Below are positions 1-10,419 of a stretch of 64,000 nt of DNA, piece after piece (within the stretch, counting starts at the first letter, position 1; the number at the start of each line of letters is the position of its first letter). The position numbers and the translations under genes were made by a program. Location: assembly GCA_021432605.1 (NCBI GenBank), contig MU271145.1:2418001-2482000 (forward strand), in the 5' to 3' direction. Below the pieces are notes generated by a model. The model worked only from the letters and a program-made list of their open reading frames with translations. It had not been told where the DNA came from and searched no databases. This stretch comes from Coniochaeta sp. PMI_546. Taxonomy: Eukaryota; Ascomycota; Sordariomycetes; Coniochaetales; Coniochaetaceae.

Positions 1-783
1 CGAGGTAAATATGGTAAGGCATAACTGACAAAAGCGCCTATGGCGCGCATGTGAGCAGCTGCACTAGACGGATGCGATGGCATTCGCATCAAGGACCGTC
101 GCATCAAGGTAGATGTTGAGAGAGGACGCACAGTGAAGGGATGGAAGCCCCGCCGGTTAGGCGGTGGTCTTGGCGGTAGAGGCTACACCAAGGCAATGCC
201 GCAACGACCTATGGGACCAGGAGGTGGCTTCAGCGAAGGTTTCCGTGGCGGGTTTCGTGGCGGCTTCCGGGGTGGGTTTGGCGGCCGCGACGGAGGCGAT
301 CGAGGGTTCCGAGGCGGCGGCGACTTTGGAGGCGGGAGAGGCGGGTTTCGTGGTGGAGGTTTCCGTGGAGGCCGCGGCGGGGGCGGCGACCGCGACTTTG
401 GCGGCGGCAGAGGCGGCTATGGTGGCGGCCAGAACGGCTATGCTCCACCAAACGCTCCCAATGGACCCGGCGGCGGATTCGGCGGACCTCGCGGCGGCGG
501 TGACAGGAGAGACTTCTCAGGTCCGAGTGGTGGGTATGGCCGCGACGGTGGTGGTCGCTCATACGATGACAGGTTCGGAGGTGACCGAGGCTACCGTGGC
601 GGCGGAGATCGCGGCGAGCGAAACTCTCGACAGACCGGAAGCAACATGGAACCGGTGCGCCCGCGCGGGGACCATGGGTACGGCGGCGGCAGAGATTACG
701 ACCGACCTCGAGATGACGACTCACGCAAGCGTGGCTACGAAGGCGGTGGCAACGAGGATCCCCGAAAATTGCGACGCTACTAA
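1..783 (+). CDS. snp1: U1 snRNP 70 kDa protein, C-terminal part (5' truncated by window edge)
   Basis: This is the 3' part of the U1-70K gene; the protein binds U1 snRNA stem-loop I and helps recognise 5' splice sites in the nucleus. An intron at about 5-57 (GTAAAT donor, CTGAC branch, CAG acceptor) separates a few bases of an upstream exon from the last exon, 58-783. The last exon opens with the end of the RRM ([19 protein letters not shown]) followed by the family-typical stretch [14 protein letters not shown], which is the main reason for the call. The rest, about 200 residues, is a low-complexity tail of [14 protein letters not shown] repeats ending in a basic-acidic segment and LRRY-stop at 781-783. 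Metazoan U1-70K has an Arg-Ser/Arg-Asp/Glu tail here, so the RGG tail is a real difference. The N-terminal U1-70K region and most of the RRM lie outside the window. Confidence 0.88.
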
Positions 784-2844
784 CAGGACAATCTCTAAGA
801 TGTCTTGTGGTGGGTATCTCAGACCGTTTTCCTCACCTTTTCGTCTCAGTCTGCTTCTTAGTATCCTCCCTCCGCCACCAGGGGTAAGCCTGCTCTTTGA
901 GGTATGTTGACGACCGTCAACACCATGTTGAGCTTTCATCCACACACGACAGACAGCGGCTCGGGCAAGGTAAACGCTTCATCACAACGAGTCACAGCAT
1001 GTGCGTTCTGCGGCAGTAATCATCATCACATGCGTGAGCTGCCCTTGTCGTTACCCACGATCAACAAACTTCCGGACACGCATTCCTGGACTTCAGAACC
1101 TTTTTCCATCGTGCCCAGTCGCAGTCTGCTTAGCACAGGTTTCTGTGACTAGTTACATGAAGAAGGTGGGCTGGAAGGTAATCACTTTTTGTACTGTATT
1201 TTATTTCCTTCCTTCTCAAAAGGGCCTTGGAACTGGGACATCACATTTGGGAATCGACGGAGAATCAATGCTAGGTAAGGTCGGAGGTAAGGGTAGTGAC
1301 TATGCATACCCACTGACCCAGGGAGCTCGTGCATCCGCCCTCACGAGGTGTTCTTTAAGTCTGCATGATGTTGTACTATCAATAGTATCCGCGTGTAATT
1401 TTAGGTATGCACGCCTTTCTGGGTCGTCCATCCCGCAAGTGATAAGTTAGATGCCTAACGGGTAAAGACGACTTGGACTTCAGATAGCGAATGAGAAGAA
1501 AAGGGCGGCCTGGAAATTTGTCCAGCTAGCTAAGCCCGGTAACACAGGCCATCGCTTACCCTAAATCACAAGTTTGTAAAACTTTAATAGTTAGCTATAC
1601 TAGATATCACGTTGTTAAGAAGGCAAGCCCGGTGTGATGGAAACTGTACGCCTGATGCCGACGAGTCGTCGTCAGGTCACTGCGGTACCTGATGGTGGCG
1701 TGTCAGATCTCGCATTCGTTCGGATTCGCTTTGTGGCGGTCGCGAAATGCATCTCGATGCCTTATTCCCCAGACTTCCAAGCCATTTGATGGTGAATCCT
1801 CTTGATTCTGCACATTGTCGCTGATACGCTTTGGATACGCCGCTGGCAGTTTACGGTACCCCATGCCGATGCGCAGGCAGTAAGCAAATTCCAGGTTGGG
1901 AGCCGGGACCGGGAATCGGGGCGTTCATGGGCCCCGAGGCTGATCTTTCCGTCGCCGGTTGACTCATTCCATTGTTGCACAAGGTTGGGATCCTCGTTTT
2001 TTGGTACCGCGTACACAATCATTTGAGAACATTTCATTGGGAGCGTCTTGCGCATGCACTGCCTTCTTGTCACTTGTTGCAGTTCGGGTGGCACTGAGGA
2101 CATGTCCGTCCCGAGAGAATAGAGAGTATACTCGTCATTGTCGGTTCAACGACAAGTTGATTCGGCCGATACTTCTAGTTCCATTTTAGTTCAGGAGCAT
2201 GTTGTTCGCTTAAGGGTTAGCGCGTTGTGGTTCTCCCGCGTCCTTTCCGAGCCGCAATTACGAATAACCAGGATATTTTTTCCAGAGCGGTGGGGCTACG
2301 CTTTCCAGACCAGGCAAGTCGCTCGTGGTGTGTGGCCGTGGCCGCAACAAAACATACCCTACTACGGGTGTAGTGATTTCCTGGCGGAGGGTAGCGGTCG
2401 TTTGGAATGCCGGGTGCCTACACAATTCTACGCAACGGAACCTTGCCAGTCCGTTGTCCGTGGATCATGACCTCCCTTTCAACTTCCAGGCTGGCCTGAT
2501 TAAAAAGTAGCTGTTGTCCCGAGCGTGGAGCCAAGGTCCAATGTCTTCCGGGCTCTGCTTTTCTGCTTCTTCTTGGTATCACTTGCCTATAGACTTTTAA
2601 GTCGTTAGTGTGTCTCCTCGTCTCTTCTATCTTTCTTTTTCGTCCGTTCTTGTTTACTTTAATTGTTGCTGTATGTAAGGCACACCCTAGTAGGTACACC
2701 ACTAGACTTACCTCGGCAGCCAAGATACAAGAACCATATCCAACATATATTAGCTGGCAGCAGTAGGATATTATACTCGACTGCACGTCACCCCCTTATT
2801 CCTTTGCCAGGAGACCATCGCGTCCTTCCACAACGGCAGTCGCG
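784..2844. other. intergenic, 2.06 kb: U1-70K 3' flank and ABC transporter promoter
   Basis: I see no credible coding region. Open frames here are short, mutually overlapping and have no recognisable domain. The first 100-200 bases should be the 3'UTR of the U1-70K gene. The last few hundred, with pyrimidine-rich stretches around 2560-2650, should be the 5' region of the transporter gene. No repeats or RNA genes were recognised. Confidence 0.5.
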
Positions 2845-5800
2845 ATGGGCACTGGACTCTCAGAGAAGACGTCCGCGAATGCCCTCCCGTCTGGTCGCTC
2901 TTCCAGCCATGGCGACTCCACCGAAGGCACCACGAAGGGAGCCAGACCCGGGGACTTGGAGAAAGCCGACAGCAGAGTGGTAAAGCAGATCGCAAAGGAA
3001 GAAGATGGCGACCCGTACAAGCATCTACCCGAGGACCAGGCTGCTATCCTGAAGAACCAGGTTGTCACCCCCGATGTCAAGGTCGGCATCGCAACTCTGT
3101 ACCGGTATGCCTCGCGCAATGACCTGCTCATCATGGCCGTGTCCGCCGTCGCCGCCATCGCTTCTGGTGCCGCTTTACCCCTGATGACCGTCATCTTCGG
3201 TAACCTGCAAGGGACATTCCAAGACTACTTCCTACACAAGACCACCTATGACGACTTCACGGGCGAGATGGCCCACCTGGTCCTGTACTTCGTCTACCTT
3301 GCCATCGGAGAGTTTGTCGCCACGTACGTCGCCACGGTCGGCTTCATTTACACCGGCGAACACGTCAGCTCAAAGATCCGCGAGCACTACCTCGAGAGCT
3401 GTATGCGCCAGAACATTGGTTTCTTCGATAAACTCGGCGCCGGAGAGGTCACCACGCGTATCACTGCTGATACAAACCTGATCCAGGAGGGTATCTCGGA
3501 GAAGGTCAGCTTGACGCTCGCCGCGGTCGCAACCTTCGTTGCAGCCTTTATAATCGGATTCGTGAGCTACTGGAAACTCACCCTCATCTTATCGAGTACC
3601 GTTTGGGCTCTGCTGCTCTGTATGGGCGGCGGATCGACTTTCATCGTCAAGTTCTCGAAGCAGAACATTAATGCCTACGCCCAGGGCGGCAGCGTTGCCG
3701 ACGAGGTCATTAGCAGTGTTCGCAATGCCGTTGCGTTCGGAACGCAAGATCGTCTGGCTCGGCAATACAATACTCACCTCGTCAAGGCCGAGTTCTTCGG
3801 CTTCAGGCTTAAGATGACTCTGGCCTTTATGGTCGCAGGCATGATGCTGATATTGTACCTCAACTACGGCCTCGCTTTCTGGATGGGTTCCCGGTACCTG
3901 GTCGACGAAGTCATCCCTTTGAGCAAGGTGCTGATAATCATGATGTCCATCATGATTGGTGCCTTCAATATTGGCAATGTCGCGCCAAATGTGCAAGCTT
4001 TTACCACAGCTCTCGGCGCTGCGGCCAAGATTTACAACACGATTGATCGCGTGTCACCGCTTGATCCCGCAACTGATGAGGGCGGCAGGATCGAGAACCT
4101 GGTCGGTGAGATTAGGTTGGAGAACATCAAGCATATCTATCCTTCGCGGCCTGACGTGGTCGTCATGGAGGATGTCTCGCTTACCATCCCTGCCGGTAAG
4201 ACAACTGCTCTCGTTGGCGCGTCAGGCAGCGGAAAATCAACGATCGTCGGATTGGTTGAGAGGTTCTACGAACCCGTCCAAGGCAAAGTCTATCTTGACA
4301 ACGTTGACATCTCTACGCTGAACCTCCGCTGGCTTCGTCGCCAGATCTCTCTGGTGTCACAGGAACCCACCCTTTTCAGCACCACGATATTCGAGAACAT
4401 CAGGCATGGACTGATCGGTACAAAGTGGGAGCACGAGTCCCCAGAGAAGCTGGAAGAGTTAATCCACGAGGCAGCCAGGAAAGCCAATGCTCACGATTTC
4501 GTCACCTCTCTGCCTGAAGGATACCAAACCAACGTCGGCGAGCGCGGCTTCTTACTCAGCGGAGGACAGAAGCAACGTATCGCTATTGCTCGCGCTATCG
4601 TTTCGGATCCCAAGATTCTCCTCCTTGATGAGGCTACCAGTGCTCTCGATACCAAGTCCGAAGGCGTCGTTCAGGCTGCGCTCGAGGTGGCTGCCGAGGG
4701 CAGGACGACTATCACTATCGCGCACAGGCTTTCTACCATCAAGGATGCCCACAACATCGTGGTCATGGCCCAGGGTCGCATCGTCGAGCAGGGTACGCAT
4801 GACGAGCTTCTCGAGAAGCGTGGCGCTTACTACAACCTTGTAACTGCCCAACAGATCGCAGCCGTAAACGAATTGACGCCTGAAGAGGAGGCTGAACTCG
4901 ATAACAAGGAGGAAGAGGGAATTCTCTTGCGGAAGACCACTACTAATCCCAAGGACGGCGCAGCAGCCGAGGCTGGATATGCCGTCGACCCCGACGACGA
5001 CATTGGTGCCAGGTTGAACCGATCGTCAACACAGAAGAGTGCCAGCAGCATAGCGTTCGCGGCCCGTCAAAAGCAGGCCGAGCAAAAGTACGGCTTGTGG
5101 ACGCTCATCAAGCTGATCGGCAGCTTCAACAGGACGGAGTGGCATCTCATGCTTATCGGCCTGGTCTTCTCTGCCATTTGCGGCGCTGGCAATCCTACCC
5201 AAGCGGTGTTTTTTGCCAAGCTCATCAATGCACTGTGAGTACCTTGGTGATGCGCTTATTTCCAGTTGAAGAGACGTGGATGTTCGCTAACCGTCCTCGA
5301 TAGGTCTGTTCCCATCACACCACAGACAATCCCTACTATCCAGCACGAGGCTTCATTCTGGAGTCTCATGTATTTGATGCTCGCATTTGTGATGTTCATT
5401 TCCTTCTCTGTTCAAGGCTCAATCTTTGCTTTATGCAGCGAACGCCTGATTCACCGTGTCCGCGACCGGGCGTTCCGAACAATGCTCCGCCAGGACATTG
5501 AGTTCTTCGACCTGGACGAGAACTCGGCTGGTGCCTTGACGTCCTTCCTCAGCACCGAGACTACGCACGTGGCCGGTCTCAGCGGCGCTACCCTCGGCAC
5601 CCTCCTCATGGTCACCACGACGCTTATCGCCTCAATCACGCTCGCCCTCTCCTTGGGATGGAAACTCGCTCTCGTCTGCATTGCTACCATTCCGATCCTG
5701 CTTGGATGCGGCTTCTTCCGTTTCTGGATGCTCGCACACTACCAACGCCGCGCAAAGAAGGCGTACTCCGGGTCCGCCAGCTACGCGTCCGAAGCCATCA

Positions 5801-6936
5801 CTGCAATCCGCACTGTGGCTTCGCTAACGCGCGAGGAGGATGTCATCAACAACTACCGTGCGTCCCTTGCAATCCAGGCGCGCTCAAGCTTGATCTCGGT
5901 CCTCAAGTCGAGCATCCTCTACGCAGCATCCCAGTCCTTTATGTTCCTCGCGTTCGCCCTCGGCTTCTGGTACGGCGGCACCCTGATCGCGAAGTACGAA
6001 TACGGCATGTTCAACTTCTTCGTCGTGTTCTCGTCCGTCATCTTTGGCGCTCAGTCCGCCGGCACTGTCTTCAGTTTCGCCCCGGATATGGGAAAGGCGG
6101 CTGAAAGTGCCCGCACGCTGAAGACCCTGTTCGACCGCAAGCCCAGGATTGACACTTGGTCCACGGAAGGAGAGAAGCTCGACGTTGTGGACGGCACAGT
6201 TGAGTTCCGCGACGTGCACTTCCGCTACCCGACCCGACCCGACCAACCCGTCCTCCGCGGCCTGAACCTCACCGTCTCCCCGGGCCAGTACGTGGCCCTC
6301 GTCGGCCCGTCCGGCTGCGGCAAGAGCACCACCATCGCCTTACTCGAACGCTTCTACGACCCCTTAGCCGGAGGCGTCTTCATCGATGGCAAGGAAATCA
6401 GCAGCCTCAACGTCAACGACTACCGCAAGCACATCGCCTTGGTGTCCCAAGAACCGACCCTCTATCAGGGCACGATCAGGGAGAACATCCTGCTCGGCGC
6501 CGCGACGGACGTCACGGACGAGCACGTCGAGTTCGCCTGTAAGGAAGCCAACATCTTCGACTTCATCCTCTCCCTCCCGGACGGCTTCAACACCGTCGTC
6601 GGCTCCAAGGGCGCGCTCCTCTCGGGTGGGCAGAAGCAGCGCATCGCCATCGCGCGCGCCCTGATCCGCGACCCCAAGATCTTGCTGCTGGACGAGGCGA
6701 CCAGCGCGCTGGACAGCGAGAGCGAGCACGTCGTGCAGGCGGCGCTGGACAAGGCCGCCAAGGGACGGACGACGATTGCCGTCGCCCACCGGCTCAGCAC
6801 GATCCAGAAGGCGGATATCATCTACGTGTTTGACCAGGGACGGATCGTCGAGCAGGGCACGCACATCGAGCTGATGAAGAAGAACGGACGGTATGCGGAG
6901 CTGGTTAATCTGCAGAGCTTGGAGAAGCATCGGTGA
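2845..6936 (+). CDS. ABC transporter, ABCB/MDR (P-glycoprotein) type, full-length
   Basis: Two exons, 2845-5234 and 5304-6936, with an intron (GTGAGT donor, GCTAAC branch, TAG acceptor); 1340 aa, the usual size of fungal MDR1/Pmd1-like exporters. Order: cytosolic N-terminus, TMD1 (about 95-390), NBD1, acidic linker (about 665-740), TMD2 (about 765-1050), NBD2. NBD1 has Walker A GASGSGKST (458-466), signature LSGGQ (571-575), Walker B with D595/E596 and H-loop H627. NBD2 has Walker A GPSGCGKST (1131-1139), LSGGQ (1236-1240) and D1260/E1261. Both catalytic glutamates and both signatures are intact, so both ATP sites should be able to hydrolyse ATP. Expected role: plasma-membrane or vacuolar export of hydrophobic compounds, possibly drugs. 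The substrate cannot be read from sequence, and no biosynthetic cluster lies beside the gene. The splice junction joins ...LINAL to SVPITPQ in frame. Confidence 0.95.
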
Positions 6937-7582
6937 TAGGAGCATGGCTTGCCCCCTCTTTTTCTTTTATATCTCCTTTGTCAATATCGCGCCTCCCTTT
7001 GGATAGCATCGCTGGGCGTTAGGGTGGGCTTGGTGTGCTCCTCGTGAGCCATAGATATCCGGTGGAATACTGAGTTTAGAGGAAGGACCGCGGGATCGGA
7101 AACCGCGCAGCTTTGGCATACAGTGCTAGTGTAGGACCTTCTGGGTCAGTCTCAAGTCTAGAGGTAGCACGCACGCTTCGTTTCGTTATTAAGTATAAAT
7201 AATAAGTAGAAGATATACCATACCCATCTTGCCATCTGTTGCTGCACCTCGGTGAAGAGTACCTTTGTGATGACAGGAAGTCAAGGGGTTCGTTATAGAT
7301 TTCAGCTTGAACGTGACAGCAGCATCTTAGAATCCAACAGCAAACAGTCTAGGCTGGTGACGTTGCTCCTCTACTGCAAGTATCATCAAAGTAGCACCCT
7401 CGTCATGTGATGCCAGCTTTTCCCATTTTCCGTTTCCCTCTAAAGACGCCTGTAGCCGGCCGAACCGCCTAAATGAAGTCATGGTATCAAATGTTCCCTA
7501 TTAATGAACACAGAAGCTGCGGCGAAGAACATGAAGCCGCCAATCCTGACAATACTTGTTCCACAATCAATATCATGATTCC
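6937..7582. other. convergent intergenic region between ABC transporter and mrt4
   Basis: This is the 3' flank of both genes. AT-rich patches around 7190-7215 may be polyadenylation regions. I see no gene, repeat or RNA gene. Confidence 0.5.
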
Positions 7583-8447
7583 CTACTCGCTCTTCTCCTC
7601 CTCCTCCTCATCCTCCTCCATGGCCTCGGCCCCTCCCTTGGTCTCCTGACTCGGCACCTCAACCTCCGTGACCTCTCCACTGGCCGCGCTCCAGTAGGCG
7701 ACGACCTTGACGCGGAACTCGCTCAGACACACGCTGAACAGCTTCAACAGCCTCGTCTGCCGCGAGTCCAGCACCTCGCCCTCCTTGCAGATGGTGTACC
7801 CCTGGATCTGGCCCTCGTCACCGCACACGACCCGCCCCTGGACCATCCTGGTCGGCATGCCCAGTTTCCTCAGCTCGGGCTCGATGGCCTGACCGAGCGG
7901 CACGTCGTTCTCGGGCGCCACCTGGCCGGCCGTGCTGTAGACGGTGCCGGGGGGCACGACGACCGTCCTGCTCGCCACGGCGCCGGCGCGGGCAAAGTCG
8001 ACCGGGCTGAGGGAGCTGAGGTACTCGGTGATGGACGACGGGTCGCGGTTGGTGAAGAGCAGGCCGACGGTGCCGGAGATGTACTTGGTCAGGCCGTCTA
8101 TGCCGGGGGCTTGGGCCTCCTCGGGCGTGGAGCCGAGGGCGCGGGCTGTGAGTTTTGTTTTGCCGAAGAAGATGCTGTTGCCAGCTGAGGTTAGTACTTG
8201 AGACAGACATTATGCGTGTCAACCATTTGGGGGGGGGGGGGGGAGAAAGATCATACCGGCAGTCGTCCAGCTCCCTCCTGACATCCTTGAGGTAGTTATT
8301 CCGCATGTTGTCCACGCTGAAGACGAAGCAGTGCTGGTAGTTTGGGATGCATTCCCGGATGTTGTCGAAGAGCTTCTCCTTGTTCTCGCGCGTTTTCTTG
8401 TTTACCTGTGTCAGGTGGAAGACCTTTGCTCTCCTTGATTTGGGCAT
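7583..8447 (-). CDS. mrt4: ribosome assembly factor Mrt4 (P0-like)
   Basis: Exon 1 is 8447-8257 and exon 2 is 8174-7583 on the minus strand; 260 aa. The N-terminus [18 protein letters not shown] and the segment [14 protein letters not shown] are diagnostic of Mrt4, the nucleolar paralogue of ribosomal protein P0. Mrt4 occupies the stalk-base site of pre-60S particles and is later replaced by P0. The acidic tail (EEDEEEEEK) is also usual. The intron has donor GTATGA, a 15-C run, and a TACTAAC branch. The first AG after the branch (8186-8185) would break the frame, so I use the second AG, 10 nt further on, which restores DDCRIFFGKT. The start at 8447 is the first ATG giving the conserved N-terminus; the same frame stays open further upstream only by chance. 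It is divergent from the SARAF-like gene, 615 bp away. Confidence 0.93.
8229..8243. repeat. poly-G(15) homopolymer in the mrt4 intron
   Basis: Fifteen consecutive G on the plus strand, so C15 in the pre-mRNA, between donor and branch site of the only mrt4 intron. Such runs vary in length between strains and are prone to sequencing error. Confidence 0.9.
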
Positions 8448-9062
8448 TTTGATGTGTGGTTTGTTTGGTCTCGGGGGCTCAGGAGCGTAGTCGAGTGAGT
8501 GTCGTGGAAAATGAGAGTGATAGAGGGTGTGTGCGGAGTTTGGTCTTTCCTGTCCGTTTTCGATATCGATAAAATCGCCGTTATCTAACAACTTTTTGAC
8601 CACCCCGAAACTTTTTGGCGGTGTTGCCAGCGAAAAATTCAGGGACCCCGCAACGGGATAGGCGGTGAATTCTGCCGTCCACACTTGACCCACCTGAGCC
8701 CGAACCCGAACCCGAACCCTGCACATGTCTGTCGAGTCTAGACCAGGTGGGGGATGACGCAGGCCTGTAGTGTACACGACATGAAAGGGACGCTGAAGAC
8801 TTTCTTTGTCGCCAGCAGCCTTGCGACTCAGGTACCAGCTCGCCACCCAACTTGACAGCTGTCCTTTGAACCTCTATAGACTCTAGACTTCACATCTCCC
8901 CAGCTCTGCTTTGTCCCTTTTTGTCAGTATCTACACGTATAATTCCTACCTCTCGCTGATGGTGTTGCAACGGAATTCTGGCTAAACCTGTGAGCCACCA
9001 CCTGGCCACCACTCCCAATCATCAGCATCAACAACAGCATCAAACAACAAAACCTACCAAAA
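8448..9062. other. divergent promoter region mrt4 / SARAF-like
   Basis: Both genes must start transcription in these 615 bp. A short tandem array of a 6-bp unit (CGAACC, about four copies) lies at 8700-8722. I could not identify a specific factor site. Confidence 0.5.
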
Positions 9063-10013
9063 ATGCATCTCGACTTTCTCTCCCAAGCCACCCTCCTCCT
9101 CGCCCTCCTCTCCACCTCCACCCCTACAGTCTCAGCCACCAAGCCCAAGAACGCAATCCTCCTCTCCGAAGTCCAATCCCTCACCCTCCGGGCAGGCAAG
9201 CAGACAACCCACCGCCGCGTCCCCGCCCTGCCGCAGCTGAAATGCATCTCCCCAAAGCCCATCTGCGCCCTGCACGCCATCGACACGATGCGCTGCAAGA
9301 ACCAAGGCTCCGGCTACACCCCGGAGGACATCCAGTGGAGCTGCACCGCCTCCCTGCCCTCCACCCTCAAGCTGGGCAGCACGGACGTCATCTGCGAAGG
9401 GTACAGCTCCCCCGACGACCCCTACGTGCTCCGCGGGAGCTGCGGGGTGGAGTACAGGCTGGTCCTGACGGACGAGGGGGAGAGGAAGTACCCTGATCTG
9501 GCGGGCAAGGGCGGCTGGACGGGGGGAGACACGGATTGGGCTGGGTATCTGTTCGGTGTCGTCTTTGTCGCGGTCCTGGCGTGGATCGTCTGGGGTGCGT
9601 GTACGGCTGCGAGAGCTCAGCCGGGCCAGGCTAGGAGACGGCCGAGGGGCTGGGGTGGCGGTGGTGGTTGGGGACCCGGAGGAGGAGGAGGAGGTGGTGG
9701 TGGTGGTGGGTGGGATGATCCGCCCCCTCCGTATCCCGGGACGAAGCCGGACGGCGCGCAGGGGTGGAGGCCGGGCTTCTGGACTGGGCTTGCGGGTGGT
9801 GCGGCTGCGGCGTACATGGCTGGTAACAGGAACAGGAATACGCAAGAGACGAATTACGGGCGGAATAATGCGGGCGGTTGGTTTGGTGGTAACAACAACA
9901 GTGACTACGGCAGTACCTGGGGTTCGGGACGGACAAGGTCAGGGGGTTCGAGTTCATCGGGTTCCAGCGCGCGCCATGAGAGCACGGGCTTTGGTTCGAC
10001 AAGCCGGAGATGA
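9063..10013 (+). CDS. SARAF/TMEM66-like membrane protein (store-operated calcium entry regulator family)
   Basis: Single exon, 316 aa. It has an N-terminal signal peptide (about 1-25), a luminal domain with paired cysteines (CISPKPIC, MRCKNQGSGYTPEDIQWSC, ICEGY, SCGVEY), one transmembrane helix (about 160-182) and a long cytosolic Gly/Arg/Ser-rich tail. The luminal motif GYTPEDIQWSC and the cysteine layout are those of SARAF (TMEM66), an ER protein that in animals dampens STIM-controlled calcium entry. Fungi lack clear STIM/Orai, so its role here is unknown. The low-complexity tail contains poly-Gly (about 200-220) and a DDPPPPYPG proline motif. The start was chosen because the hydrophobic signal begins directly after it. 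Confidence 0.85.
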   Translation: MHLDFLSQATLLLALLSTSTPTVSATKPKNAILLSEVQSLTLRAGKQTTHRRVPALPQLKCISPKPICALHAIDTMRCKNQGSGYTPEDIQWSCTASLPSTLKLGSTDVICEGYSSPDDPYVLRGSCGVEYRLVLTDEGERKYPDLAGKGGWTGGDTDWAGYLFGVVFVAVLAWIVWGACTAARAQPGQARRRPRGWGGGGGWGPGGGGGGGGGGGWDDPPPPYPGTKPDGAQGWRPGFWTGLAGGAAAAYMAGNRNRNTQETNYGRNNAGGWFGGNNNSDYGSTWGSGRTRSGGSSSSGSSARHESTGFGSTSRR

Positions 10014-10419
10014 ACGGTCCTGCGAACTACGGGAGACGGGGGACATGGTGGGTTGAGTTGATGATCGGAAAAAGAGGCAAAGCTTTCGTCACTGGTGATC
10101 TGTACATTGATACAAAGGGCCGGGGCAACTCTGTGCCTCTAGTCTATCCTGGTCCTCAGCGCTATATCGATCTCCCCTTCCCAGATCCTCGAGCGGCTGG
10201 AAATGCTTGTGACAATTGTCCCAAACCCTCACATGATAGTAGTATACAGACCCGTGGTCGGGACCAAGACAGAGATCATCCACATCCAATACAAGAGCCA
10301 ACGCCATTCCAATGTCCTCCAAAAGTACGAGCTGGGTGGGGTGGAAATGACTCGCAACACAGACTTCGGATCAACGTCTCCGAACTTTCTTGCCCGCGGT
10401 CGAGCTAATAATATCTCTA
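10014..10419. other. convergent intergenic region between SARAF-like gene and bre1
   Basis: These 406 bp hold the 3' ends of both genes. I see no coding signal or repeat. Confidence 0.5.

Noticed and set aside
9132-9845. 237-codon minus-strand frame
   Set aside because: Antisense shadow of the SARAF-like gene; Pro/Arg-rich translation results from the GC-rich opposite strand.
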